From Physcomitrium patens (Eukaryota; Streptophyta; Bryopsida; Funariales; Funariaceae), in NCBI RefSeq assembly GCF_000002425.4, contig NC_037255.1, forward strand, positions 9,194,436-9,258,435: a stretch of 64,000 nucleotides of DNA, read 5' to 3'. The translations under genes were made by a program, and so were the position numbers. The stretch's first letter is position 1. Each line of letters opens with the position of its first letter. Below are positions 46,478 to 58,815 of the stretch, piece after piece. The notes under the pieces are model-generated. The model saw only the letters and a program-made list of their open reading frames with translations, was not told where the DNA came from and ran no database searches.

Positions 46478-49400
46478 TCACCCCCTCCTTTAGCTTCAAG
46501 GTCTCTGAGAAGCAATGTTGTTGTTAATCAGTACCAACGCAAGAAAATGAAGATCTGTCGCATAATGTCTGCTATGAACTCCAATTGTTGTTCACGAGGC
46601 AAGTGGTTCATTGGCCCTTGAAGTCAATGGTAGTGGCCTACGCCTTCGACTTCTGACCAAGCATGAACTTCTATGTCCTCATTGTGAAATTTTCCTATAA
46701 ATACGCCTTCTGGCTGACCATCGTAAGCAGGCTCGAACTCAAATACAATCACCAATGATCGGTTACTCGGTATCCTCCGTCGTCGTCATGGTGTAGGCAG
46801 TTCTTCATCTCAGGGTTACCTTCGTGAGCTAGTTGGTTGAGATAATCTGATTGGCATAGTATCTATCTCTTGGTTATCCATATCAGAAGACCAAACTATG
46901 GCTACTGAAAAAATTCTACTTTATCTTGGAGAAAATAACTACATCAACTACGAATTTTGGTGGTGCTGTTCTCCTTTCTTATATTCTTGGGTGAACAAGC
47001 TTCAGAATGAAGCTATCGTCGAACCGGCTTAGGTTTATGAGGATATTGTTGATGAAACTCCTGTACCTTTTGTGGCGCATTGGTGAGATTTTCAGTTGGC
47101 TCCCATGTTCGCTCATTAATATCGTAGCCGCACCAATGAACAAGATACTCCAACTTGTCCCACCTTCGCCGTAAATCTAGCATCTTTTCAACCTCATATT
47201 CCTCATGGTTCTCAATCTCAATATTAGGTGGTAGACATTGCACTCTTCCAGAAAAAGATGACTCTCGATAAGGCTCCAACAGAGAAACATGAAAGACTGG
47301 ATGTACCTTCATAGAAGCCGGTAACTCCAGCCGGTATGCCACTGGATTAATTTGCTTTTGGATGATAAATGGTCCCAATCTTCGATAGTCTAACTTATCA
47401 CATGGTCGCTTGGTCTTGATATTTCATCGAAGAAGCCAGGCTTTGTCTCCAACTTTGAAAGTAGGTGTTGGATTCCGAAATCTATCTGCAGACGTCTTAT
47501 AGGATTCTTGAGCGGATTGTAATTGAAGCTTCAACATAGTTTGAAGCTCTGATAGTTGCTTCGCAAATCCTTCAGCTGCTGGATTGTTATTTGTTGACGG
47601 ACTCAATAAATCAAGCTTCGGATGATACCCATAGTTGGAAAAGAATGGTGTTTGTTGAGTCAATGCATGGAGGGTGTTGTTATATGCAAACTCAGCTAGC
47701 GGTAGATATGCAGTCCAATCGTCTTCCTGATAGTTGATGCTGCATCGTAAGTACTGCTCCAAGACTTGGTTCACCCGTTCCGTTTGGCCATCAGTTTGAG
47801 GATGAAAAGCTGAAGAAAGCTTGATATCCACCTTCAATATTCCAAAGAGAGATCTCCAAAACTTTGACACGAACTGGGTACCTCGATCTGATATGATATC
47901 AACTGGTAGTCCATGATATCGATACACATTATCGAGAAAGAGTCTTGCTGTGACTTCACTGGACGATGTCTTCTTACAAGGAACAAAGTGTGCCATCTTC
48001 GTAAGCCGATCTACCACAACAAAGATGTTGTCAAATGAGATCGATGATGGCATGTCCGTGATGAAGTCCATGGAAACTGAAGATCATGGTCGACATGGAA
48101 TCGGCAATAGCTGAAGGAGTCCATAAGGGCGATGCCGAGGATTCTTGGATCTTGAACAGATGTCGTAGGAGAGGACAAAATCTTTCACATCCTTCCACAT
48201 TTGGAGCCACCAAAAATCTTGAGAAATAAGCTCCAAGGTCTTATTGAATCTAAAATGTCCCGCAGTTGGAAAATTGTGGCGAGATTGAAGAGCTCGGAGT
48301 CGTGCTGGTCCTTTTGGGATATACAACCGCTCTTCAAAGTATAAAAGATCTCCCTCCACCTTGAACTTGTCATCATTGGCACGCTCCTTGATATCAATGG
48401 CTACTGAATCTTCAATGGTCACGGCACGTACCTGATTCAGGAAGTCAGTATCAATTGGCACAATAGTAGCGCAAAGCCAAAATTACTCTCGCTTCAACAA
48501 CATCGTACATTGTTGATCAAACGCTGCTTCTCCAGCCTTTGGTACAAGATACGATCTCCTCGATAAGGCATCAGATAGTCCTTACTGCTTTGCAAGTCGA
48601 TAAGTGATAACAAAATCAAACCTAGATAGCGACATACTCCACCGAGCTTGACGTCGATTTAAAACTTGAGTCGACATGAAATACTCTAAATTCTTGTGAT
48701 CTGTGTATACGGTCATTGGGTGTGGAGCTCCTTCAAGAAAGTGACGCCATTCTTGGAAAGAATCCACTATAACAAGAAGTTCCTTATCGTAGATCTCATA
48801 ATTGATTTCAACAGTAGAGAACTTTCGAGAATAGAATGCAACCTGATGGAGCTTCTTGTCTTCTCTCATTTGTGAAAGTAGAGCTCCCAAAGTAAAATCC
48901 GAAGCATCAGTTTCTAAATAAAAGGCCTTTGTAAAGTCTAGATGTACCAAGATTGGAGCCGTAGTAAATGCGGTCTTTAGGTCTTGAAACGCCTTCTCCG
49001 CTAGAGGTCTCCATTCCAGCTTATCCTTGCATGTCAATTGAGTGAGAGGAGTAACAACTTGAGAGTAATTCTTGATGAAGATCTGATAGAAGTTGGTAAA
49101 ACCAAGAAAGCATTGTACGTCTCTAACCGTCTTCAAAACCTCCCAGGACACGATTGCTTCCACCTTCTTGGGCTCCATCTTCAAGCCTTCTGTAGTCGCA
49201 ACGAACTATAAAAACTCCATTTCTATTTGGTGAAATAAATACTTCTCCAACTTGGCATATAGTCCTCGCTCGCATAGTTTCTCCAAGACCAAACCAACAT
49301 GCTTTTCATGCTCTTCCTCATTTTTGGAGAATATCAAAATATCATCCAAATAGATGACAACAAAATCGTCAAGGTGCTCTCGAAAAATGTCATTCATCAT

Positions 49401-51797
49401 ATGTTGAAAGATCGCTGGAGCATTGGTAAGACCAAAGAGCATGACATTACATTCAAAATGGCCATACCTTATACGGAATGCTGTCTTCCACTCATCTCCT
49501 TCCTTGATTTGTACGAGGTTATAAGCTCCCCTTAGATCAATTTTTGTAAAGATCCTTGTAAGTCCAAGTTGTTCTAAGAGACCAGAAATCAAAGGTAACG
49601 GATAACGATTCTTCTTTGTTACCTTGTTGAGGCCTCGATAGTCCATGCACATCTACAATGAGCTATCTTTCTTCTTCACAAATAAGATGGGTGCTCCAGT
49701 TGACGATTTTGAATGACGGATGAAGTTCTTGGCTAGATTCTCGTCAATGTACTTTCGCAACTCCGCCAACTCCATCTGCGATAGATTGTAGATTGGGCCA
49801 AAAGGTGGTTGTGCTCCTTCTTGCAAGTGTATCGCACAATCATATGGTCTGTGTTCCGGTAGCATGTCGGCATTCTTCTTTTGAAACACGTCTTTAAAAT
49901 CCTTATATTGCTCAGCTATACTTGTTGTCGAGATCTTCTCCCCAGTAGTTGGAGCCACATAAATGACAAACGATGTGCCTTCCTTGGACGATCTTATAAA
50001 TGCTCTTGCTCCAATGAATGAAGATTTCTCTATTCGGGGTTTTCTACTAGGCTTACTCTTGGATAGTTTTGTGGGAAAGGTCATCTTCCGCAACTTCCAA
50101 TCTATGGATGGGTTATGCTTTTCTAACCAAGAAAGACCAAGAATAATAGGATTTGATGGGGTTCTAATAATATTGAAAATAATATGACTACTATGGTCCT
50201 TAAACGTCACTTCTATAGGTTCTGATTCATGGGTGATACTACCAGACAATAAAGGTCACCCATCTATGATCTCAACGTGAACATGTTTGGATTTTTGTAC
50301 TAAAGGAATCTTATGACACTTCGCAAATTTTTCGTCTAAGAAACAAGCAGATGCTCCTGAATCTAATAATGCTAAGGTTCTCAGTTTCTGAGGGCCAATA
50401 AGCAAAGGGATTGTAAAGCAAAGGGCAAGTTGAGCGGAAAGAAAGGAACCTAGTTGTTGTTGCGATATTTCACTGTCCAGCAACACGATTCCTATTGTGG
50501 CTGGGCATCCTCGTTTTTCTGAACAAACGCGCCCCTAGTCTTGACAATACATCGATTTTGCTTCTTGGGACAGTTTCCAACTTTGTGGCCTTCTTCACCG
50601 CAATACAAACATAGACCTTCCTCTATACACCGCTTTTTTTCTTCTAGAGTAAGAGATTTGATACGTACCGCATCAATTTGTATGTCCTCTACCTCTGAAT
50701 GTGAATTCACACTGCTTGCCGACATAGTTGGAGTGTAGCGAACCATATGTTGTCTTGAACGTTGGTCTTGGCGGCGTTGGAATAGGCGATTATCGTACTT
50801 CACAGCTTGACTAGTAGCTTCGTTGAGTGTTTGCAGATCAAGAAGAGTTAACATCAAATCCTTCACATCGTCTCTTAAACCCCAATAGAATTGACTCATC
50901 AACGCTTCTTCGTCCCAATTGATGTCACATGCTAATTGCTTGAAGTCCGATGCATAGACTGATGTAGAGCGCATCTTTTATCGTAGTGACCGAATCTTTG
51001 TTGTAACCCATCGAACCTTGTCGTGTTCACCAAATGCTTCTGCAAATGCCTCCAAAAAGGTTTCAAAGTTGTTTAGTATGGACAATCATTTCTCAAACAA
51101 AGGAACAAACCATGATAGAGCTTGCCCTGTAAGTAAGGTTCCAACAAGCCTAACACGTGACTCCTCCGTTGGATAGCATTTGGGCTGTAAAATTGTTATC
51201 AACTTGATTTGGTTGATGAATCCTTGAAATTTGGAAAGCGTACTATTGAACTTGCCCGAAAGGCTAACTCGAGGCTCCTTATGTTGTAGAACCAGCGGTG
51301 CTTGTCGAACTTGAGGCAAAGTTGCTTCTCAAAGTACAGAAGTTTGAGGTTGGTGCAACCTAGATTGTACCATCCCAAATGCTCCATCATTATGAAGCCT
51401 TGCCACGACTCCTTCAATCTCTACATTTCTTTGCGATAACGTAGCAAGGGCATTCATGATAGCATCCAACTTGGACTCCAAACTTTCCATCATACTAATG
51501 TCTTGGCCTCCGGCCATTCTAAGAGAAGGACAGAAATGACTCTATAAGAAGACAATATTGGTTTAGAGGAGGGTACTCCGCAACCTCTAAAATGCCTTAA
51601 GAGCTTCAAAAAAAGAGATAATCCACTCTCTCTAAGAAGAATAAGACTCCAATATTGTAACAAAAGAAGTATCAGTTTAGAGGAGGATAATCCGCAACCT
51701 CTAAAATGCTAGTACACTTCCAAGCAGAGGGGTAATCCACACTCTAACGAAGAAGAAACTAGCTCTGATATCTGAGGTGAGTGAAGTCTTGACAAAC

Positions 51798-52070
51798 TGT
51801 CACAGACACAGAAATACAGACTCGAGATCTAACAAGAAGTTCAAGAAGAACTGGCAAGAACTAGATTAATCAGATGAATACAAGAACAACACCAGAGAGG
51901 TGAGCTAGAGCTCCAAGCGATGTGTTATCGAGACTGAAGAACTCTTCAACCTCGATTCCAATATATACTCCTATTTTGGAAGCTCCTCAAGCAACTTCTA
52001 CCAACTAGGAAGCTTCTAGAAGGTTCTAGAAACTTGTCTCTAGAAGGTTTTAAGGACTATGTCCCTAATA
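51798..52070 (-). repeat. 5' LTR of Cv-4
   Basis: 273 bp with the same ends as the 3' LTR apart from one terminal base change. It has a single heat-shock-like cassette and a TATA-like box at about 51961-51968. Confidence 0.9.
52009..52036 (-). promoter_or_regulatory. Six-unit heat-shock-element array in the 5' LTR of Cv-4
   Basis: GAA and TTC triplets alternate with perfect 2-base spacing at 52009, 52014, 52019, 52024, 52029 and 52034 (the last reads TTG). The array lies about 40-70 bases upstream of the TATA-like box. Confidence 0.78.
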
Positions 52071-53529
52071 GTAATAAAATTAACATTGATTGTTGATTCA
52101 ACCTTTTTCAAGTAAATTCAATTAAATATATCTTTTAATCCTCTTCTTTATGATATCAAGAATCTTTTTTTTAATTTTCATAATACTTTTAAGTTTGAGT
52201 TTAAAAATAACCTATTCTATTTTGAAAGTTACCTATATGTTCCAAAAGGAGAAGCATATTTATGTATTTTTTAAGCATGTCACGACTTTCTAATGATAGG
52301 ATAGTTTGGATAAAATAAAACTTTGAACCTTATATTTAGAGATTTTTGGTGGCCACAAATGTGAAAAGCTGTGAAAGAATCCTTTTCATTGATTCTATAG
52401 ATTTCTTCAATCATTGCTTATATTAGAACAATCATAATTTTTTATTTCTATGGATATCATTATAAATCTTTTAAATTCAAATTCATATGATTCTACATTC
52501 ATGATTGTGGATTGCTTTTTTAAAAAGGCATATTTTATATCATGTATAAAATATATTTTAGGTGAAGAAAAAGCTAAGCTTTTCTTTGATAATATCTATT
52601 ACTATCATGGATTACCAAAGGATATTATATCAAATAGAGGGATATAATTTGTATCAAGATTTTGAAGAATCCTTTTTAAGATACTCAGGGTGGATATAAA
52701 ACTGCCTATGACCTTAAACTAATAGGCAAATAAAATATGTGACTTAAGTTTCAGAGCAATATTTGAAATATGCCATCAACTATCATTAACATGATTGGAC
52801 AACTCTTTTGTCATTGGCAGAGTTTGCATACAATGATTTGTTACATTCTTCTACTATTTTATTTTATTTTATTTTATTTTTTAATTATATTTATCATCCA
52901 TGGTTTAATACTTTTGACTTTTTAAAAGTTAATAATCTTTTGATGAAAGATTTGGCAAATTGTTTATTGAAGCTATATACAATAATAAAGGCATAATTAA
53001 AAGAAACTCAAGAATAATAAAAGTTTAATAGAAATACCTATCATAAAAAATAAATATAATTTAATGTAAATAATAAGGTATAATTTTTTTATCATAATAT
53101 CAAGATTACTTATTCTTATGATAAGTTGGACTATCACAGGCTTGAATTTTATCTTGTTTGTGAATAAGTCAATCTTGTTGCTTATTAATTATATTTATTA
53201 GAATCTATTAATATCCATCTTATATTCTACATATCTCTTTTTGAACCATATAAGACAGTTATATCTTAAAAAGAAGACAAATGCCACTTCTTTCTATAGA
53301 AGTGAATAATAATAAAGAGTTTGAAGTAGAAGAAATTTAAATTCAAAGCAACTTTAAAATAAGTTCAAATATCTTATTTATTGGTATAGATATAATATTA
53401 GTAAATATATATGGAAGCTAACAAAGAATCTTATAAATGAAATAAAGAAAGTTGAGACTTTTTATCAATGATAACTTTCAAAATCAAGATAAAAAAAAAA
53501 AAAATCCATGAAACAAGACTGAATTCTCT

Positions 53530-55360
53530 TAAAGATTAAAAAACCCTTTTAATCTATAGAAACATAAATTCCATCACAAAGTAGGAAAAAATAGACCACA
53601 ATAAAATTGAATAAAATTAAATAAAATAGAGCATGAAAGACAAAATATAGCAAAAAGAAATAGAACAAAACAAAGCAAAAGAAAATAGAATAGAACAGAA
53701 TAAAAAATATAAACCAAAAGTTACTAAAAAAAAAAGTCTAAAGTCATACGTAACTAAATATCCTAAATGGTCTTAGTTAGCCTTATTTATACTTTTTAGA
53801 ATGTCCCTAATGATAGATTCTACTAAGATAACTACCTTTCTAGAAGATTCTAGAGATAGATCCTATTTAGATAATTACCTTTAGTTCTTCTAGGATATTT
53901 TATAGTAGATCCTACATGGACCACTAATCTAGGTCTAATTCTAAAAACTTCTAATTTTTTTTAAAAATAGCTTTAATTATCTATTTTTATATGTCAATAA
54001 TATAATTATCTTATCCATGTTCGATTATAGTTAATCTCCTTCCATTAATGAAAAAAATCTTTGTTTTGCTTCCAATGGTACTTTCAGATTGTTTCTTGAA
54101 AATAAGTGAAATTTTGTACAAGTTTCTACGTTGCATCATAGATGGGATAGCCTTTCAAAAAGATCTTATATTGAAGTTGCAAATGTCTATTACTACGACA
54201 AAGGTAGCAATACTTCAAAATATTATCTAAATCATATTCTTGTTAATCATCAATTATAATAAATAGTAGTGGTATCAATCCAAAAAATACCTTGATTTAG
54301 TATAAAATTCCTTGAGCTGTAAAACATGGAAGATTGGATGGATCCAAATACGTGGCAGAAGCTTGAGACAATATATAATATTAGAAATCACTACAAAAAT
54401 GTGAAAAGATCCAAGCTATCAAGATACCAACTTATGGACTTGGATTGATGTTGATGGGACAATGGAAAGTTGTTGGCATAATTAAATGCCAAGTGGTTTT
54501 AAAGAAGAATGGTAAATGATGGATACTTGCTTAAATAATATCATTGTAAGTAAACTCCAAAGACATCAAATATTCATCCAAATCATTATAGTGAAATGCT
54601 ACAAATAAACATAGCATATCTTCCAAGGTCTGATTTGTATGCTCCATTTGTCTATCTATTTGAAGATGGAAGATTATGGACATAGCAAATCATGTATCCA
54701 ATAGCTTAAAATAAGCTAACAAAAAACTCCTCATAAAATGTGAATCTCAATTTGAAACTATGATATGATGTAATCTATAATGACAAAAGTTAATATCAAA
54801 GAAGAGCCATGTGAGTATTAAGGCATTAATATTAGATTGTACCATAGCTATGTGAAGTTGCTTTAAAAGTCAGTCTACAAAGCAAGACATCAATTGTAAT
54901 GTAATTATGATGCATTTGTGACAAAGATGTAATAAAGTCTATGATCACTTATTCTCAACGTGTCGTATGTGGTGAAATTGGCTGCAATAGTCAAAGAGAT
55001 TTTGTGTTGCATACTTTTTTATATTGACTTGATTCATAAGAGTATGTAAACACTCAAAAATCATAATTTAAACTTATCTAAAATCATATCCTTGAGATTT
55101 GTTTTAGAATCTTTTTACACCTTAGATGTCTAAATATTAGAATGTCATGTCTTTCTTGAAGTATGGACATCTTGAATATATCGTTATGAAGTACATAAAT
55201 CTATTTTTTGAAATAGAACAAGCCATTATTAAGATTGTAATCTTGATACTATACATTGCTCATTTTTAGCTAATTGCTTACCATCTTAAAATAAATATCC
55301 TAATTTATAGCTTATTTTTATTTGGCCTCTTTGATTAGGTTTGAAATGACACTACTAATT
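53530..55360 (-). mobile_element. Second chromovirus family, Cv-5 (3' part with LTR), decayed
   Basis: Minus-strand readings match the integrase end (TNQTLEDML...LEFTYND) and the following Gypsy C-terminal region, between about 54.0 and 54.8 kb, then an LTR at roughly 53.53-54.0 kb with a TATAAATA box (near 53785) and a heat-shock-like array at 53838-53855. The same family recurs at 60360-61585. It differs from the Cv-1 to Cv-4 family. Boundaries are approximate and it is much broken. Confidence 0.6.
53838..53855 (-). promoter_or_regulatory. Heat-shock-element array in the LTR of Cv-5
   Basis: TTCtaGAAgaTTCtaGAG, with correct 2-base spacing, upstream of the TATA-like box for minus-strand transcription. 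Confidence 0.6.
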
Positions 55361-55785
55361 GTAGCAACTTATGCTTTGTGCTTTGATTTGGCCTTCAAGT
55401 CTAATCTCTATAATAAATTATTTAGTACAATATATTATTGCCCTTCCTTATACTCAAGCTGATTGTCAAAAAGTTGCAACTATTCTTTCTAACAATGATA
55501 TTATGATTTCATATTTTCTAAATGTAAATTATATAGCAAGGATTAATGGTCAATTCAAACAACTAATGGCTTCTCTAAAAAATAGTATTGTTATACTTTT
55601 GTAGCATATACAATCTCTAATTGCTCTTGATCATATGTAGAATAATTGTGCTTTGCTCTTTTGAGCTTGTATGATTTATATGCTATTAATTGAAGGCTCT
55701 TATCAAAGTCTTATTAAAATACTGCTACAATAGCAAAGTTGAAAGCATCAATGTCAAGTATACAAGGAAGGTTGGATTTATATAG
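55361..55785. other. Unidentified stretch with a 77-codon plus-strand frame
   Basis: A frame at 55371-55604 continues less clearly beyond. I see Leu/Ile-rich sequence and no motif that I recognise; it may be part of a transposon. No host function is suggested. Confidence 0.3.
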
Positions 55786-55840
55786 TGTCATATTGTGGTT
55801 TGGCTACTATGTGAAAACATTATATTTATATGATTGATAT
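55786..55840 (-). mobile_element. Terminal piece of an element B copy, cut by Cv-6
   Basis: TGTCATATTGTGGTTTGGCTAC followed by the B-type tail, in reverse orientation. It stops where the Cv-6 LTR begins (55841), so Cv-6 seems to have landed inside an element B; the rest would lie beyond the window. Confidence 0.6.
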
Positions 55841-56067
55841 TGTCAAGAACATGAATCTCAAAGAAAGAAAATCCTCAATATACTCTTGTATCACTAAAAA
55901 GAACTAAAAAATCACTCATAATAATATAATATTGAACTAAAATGGCTATTGCCAAAAATAAAAAGACTAAAAAGTCTTGAAACAAGACTAAAGACTAGAA
56001 AGGTATTGACAAGAGTGAAAAAAGCTTCATTCTTGCCTCTATATATACTTTTAATTAGGAGTTACAT

Positions 56068-57334
56068 TATCGTACTGTAAATGCTTACAATATATAAAAA
56101 TTAGTTAAAACATATTATATATTGATAAATCTAGATGTGTGTTAGAGTGACTAGTAGATTAAATTAAAAAGAGTTGGAATAAGAAACTTTACTTTGTTTC
56201 TTTATTTCTTTTGATTTTGACATTAATATATATATATATATATATATATAGGACCTAAATGTTTAGTATGAAACCTTAGGAAAAGGTGGAAACCTAAAGA
56301 TGAAAATCTAAACTAGTAGGAAGCTAATTGGGAGGGATGAAAGCAAGGCATGGTCGAATGAAGGCAAGAAATGGGGAACTTCATCCCTATTGGTCGAATA
56401 CCATGTCCAATGGGCTTTGAGGAGGATGCCCATGACCTTAAGAAGGATTTTGGCGACTTCAAAGGGGGAATTCGGAGATTAGAAGCTAGGATTGTAAAGT
56501 TTAGGGTTTGGAGAACAATTTGTGTACAAAAATTAGAAGATTTGGAGTTAAGGTGAAAAAGTTATAACCGTTTGAAGTTAAGGTGTTTATTTAAGATATA
56601 CTGTTACTCTTTTGAGAGTACGAGGAGTTTTACAGCAGCTTTTGAAGATCGGAAGGTGCGACTGGAACGGAGATTTCAAGGCCTACATCTTTTACTAACA
56701 AATTATTGCTTTTGGAGTTCATATGAAGGAGTTGTAAGGAGTTGAAGGTGACGCTTCCAAATCAAAAGCAGTAAGTAAGCGGGTTTGTTTGTAGTAATGG
56801 TTGGAGCCATAACTTGAGTTTTCGGACGAATTTTTGGCTCAAACTTTTTGAAGAATGTAAAATTTTGTGTTAAGAAGCTATATATATAAATTTCGTGGCA
56901 TTTGAGCTTATATTTTGTGAGATATGAAGAAAATTGCATGTAGATGTATAAAGACAAGGGTTTGAAGCGGCTGTTAGGAATTTCAAGATATCTCAAGATC
57001 TGTAATGAGTTTGCGGTTGAAAATGTTCTTAGAAGTTAATAAGAATAAATCAGTACCTCATGTAAAATTAGAGTTTGTTTAGACGGTCGGATTAAGAGAT
57101 ATGAGGTATTGAAGTATGGAAAAATCTCTACATAAGAATAAACAAGGATTTAGAAGATTTTATCATATTTTGGAAGTTGTGGGTTACTTGAGGATTTTTT
57201 ATTTGGTGTAATTAATCAAAAAGAGAAAGATTATATATAAACTTAGAGCTTCCCTTATTTTCAAGCTTGATTGAATAATTAGTGATAGCCAGAAGCCCAG
57301 CGTTTTCTTGAGGCAAACTCTTTCTATCCCGACA
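56068..57334 (-). mobile_element. Element C copy 2 (LTR-like) with ACGT target duplication
   Basis: On the minus strand it starts TGTCGGGATAGAAAGAG followed by CTGGGCTTCTGGC, and ends ...ACAGTACGATA. Flanks ACAT (56064-56067) and ACGT (57335-57338) are a 4-bp duplication differing by CG-to-CA; undisturbed family D LTRs read ACGT at this spot. Length 1267 bp. Includes an (AT)n run at 56225-56250. Non-coding. Confidence 0.82.
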
Positions 57335-57444
57335 ACGTGGCGATGTCCTATAGGACCTCCAAAACATATTGACTTTATAAGACACATATTTTAACTTACA
57401 AATCAAGTTTTTTATATATGTGCCACATTGCTAGCTTGTTCTAT

Positions 57445-58815
57445 TGTCATATAGTGTGATTTGCAATCTGAAAATACACAAGATATCTAGGTATAGAGAG
57501 TTCAATTTTAACTTATTGGCTAAACTCCAATAAGTGATTCATTCCACTTTTAATTTATATACGAAGTCTTGGCTCTTAAAACCTCTTTACTTTATATAAA
57601 ATATCCAAATTATAGAAAAATCCTTCAAAATATATTTTTCTTGCAAAGGATTTCTTTTTCCTAAATTTTAAAAATTCATATCTTTTGATTCAATTATTTA
57701 GTTTCTTTCAAATTTTTATATAATTTAGCTATTATCTTTAAGCTTTATTAAAAAATAAATAAACCATAAAATTACTACTGATCTTTTGGCATCTAAAAAA
57801 TCCTAGCAAGTGCTATAAATCCTAACTTACAAGTACCTAAGCACTATTTTCTTCATATCTCAAAAATCCAAAATTTAAATACTAAAAAATTTATGCAAAA
57901 AGTTTATTAACATGACTTTATAAATTTTTAGAAATTTTGAATTAAAATCTCTTCAAAGTATTCAAGATATAATTCAAAATATAACCACTAGTGAATTGGG
58001 TCACCTACTACCTTTAGATTAGTAAGTGCTAATTTTAACCTCTAATATCTCTTTTATTTTAACTTAGAATCTATCAAATAATATACCAAAAATATAGCCA
58101 AGAAAATATTTTATCCAATCTTAATTGTCAATCCTTTATTGCTTTCTGTACACGTGCCGTATTTCCAAAAGAATGATAATAGATACAAAATCAATACTTT
58201 AACTTTGAGTACTCATATGTCTTTCATATAAACTCTGAATTATACAAAATTTACACCAAAACTATAGCCGAAATCCTCAACTTACTGACTTTACCCTCCA
58301 AAAGCTCAAATGACCTCAAAAGAGTAATCCTAATCTCTAATAAGACCTTAAGTAGCCTCTTTGAAGTCCATTGGGTATGATTTTTAGCCAATAGGAATGG
58401 AGATTTTTATCATCTATTTCTATTTATCCATATGGATGCCCTAACTTTTCTTTTTACTACCAAAATCCACTCCAATCTTTTTTCTTATAAGTTCTACATA
58501 ATATATGTACTAAACATCAATTAAAAGAAACAAAATAAGACTTCAAGAATCATAAATGTCTAACAAAGGTGACTCTAAATGTATAAAATTTACTACCAAT
58601 AAAACCAACTTCAAAAGTCACTATCAAAAGAAAATATAGTTATATAAATTCTAATAGAAGCCCTTTTAAATAACTTCTTTTTGGAATAGTAATCTATTCA
58701 AATCCTATAACCAATAAATATTCACTGATATGGCTCTCACCATGTTATCTACTATATTATATATTAAATATGTAATCATATTATTTTCACATAGTAGCCA
58801 AATCACAATATAACA
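57445..58815 (+). mobile_element. Element B copy 4 (LTR-like)
   Basis: Starts TGTCATATAGTGTGATTTGC and ends ...CAATATAACA, 1371 bp, aligned with the copies at 1584 and 5566. It splits the Cv-6 LTR. The left flank is CTAT; the right flank does not match clearly. Confidence 0.75.

Larger units (their letters stand above)
46050..52070 (-). mobile_element. Youngest chromovirus Cv-4 (Ty3/Gypsy, chromodomain), full length but broken
   Basis: A 6.0-kb minus-strand element with both LTRs (5' LTR 51798-52070, 3' LTR 46050-46477) and an exact 5-bp duplication GTAAT (46045-46049 and 52071-52075). Parts from right to left: a tRNA-Met-like primer site (ATATCAGAGCTAG) a little inside the 5' LTR; Gag with a CCHC knuckle (about 50.5-51.5 kb); protease (~50.2-50.5 kb, LDSGAS); reverse transcriptase (~49.2-50.2 kb, YLDD); RNase H (~48.6-49.1 kb); integrase (~47.4-48.5 kb); chromodomain (~47.0-47.3 kb); purine tract GGAGGGGGTGA beside the 3' LTR. 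It is interrupted at about ten places, so not functional. LTRs differ by roughly 6% where they align. Composition is much less AT-rich than its host element, another sign of youth. Confidence 0.93.
44133..53530 (+). mobile_element. Chromovirus Cv-3 (plus strand), decayed, hosting Cv-4
   Basis: A plus-strand Ty3/Gypsy fossil. A short Gag-like piece (44133-44190, tentative) is followed by element B reversed. Reverse transcriptase/RNase H readings then run from 45425 to 46049, where the younger Cv-4 has inserted. Integrase and C-terminal readings continue from about 52076 to 53.5 kb. It is very AT-rich and much broken. It belongs to the same family as Cv-1 and Cv-2. Confidence 0.75.
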
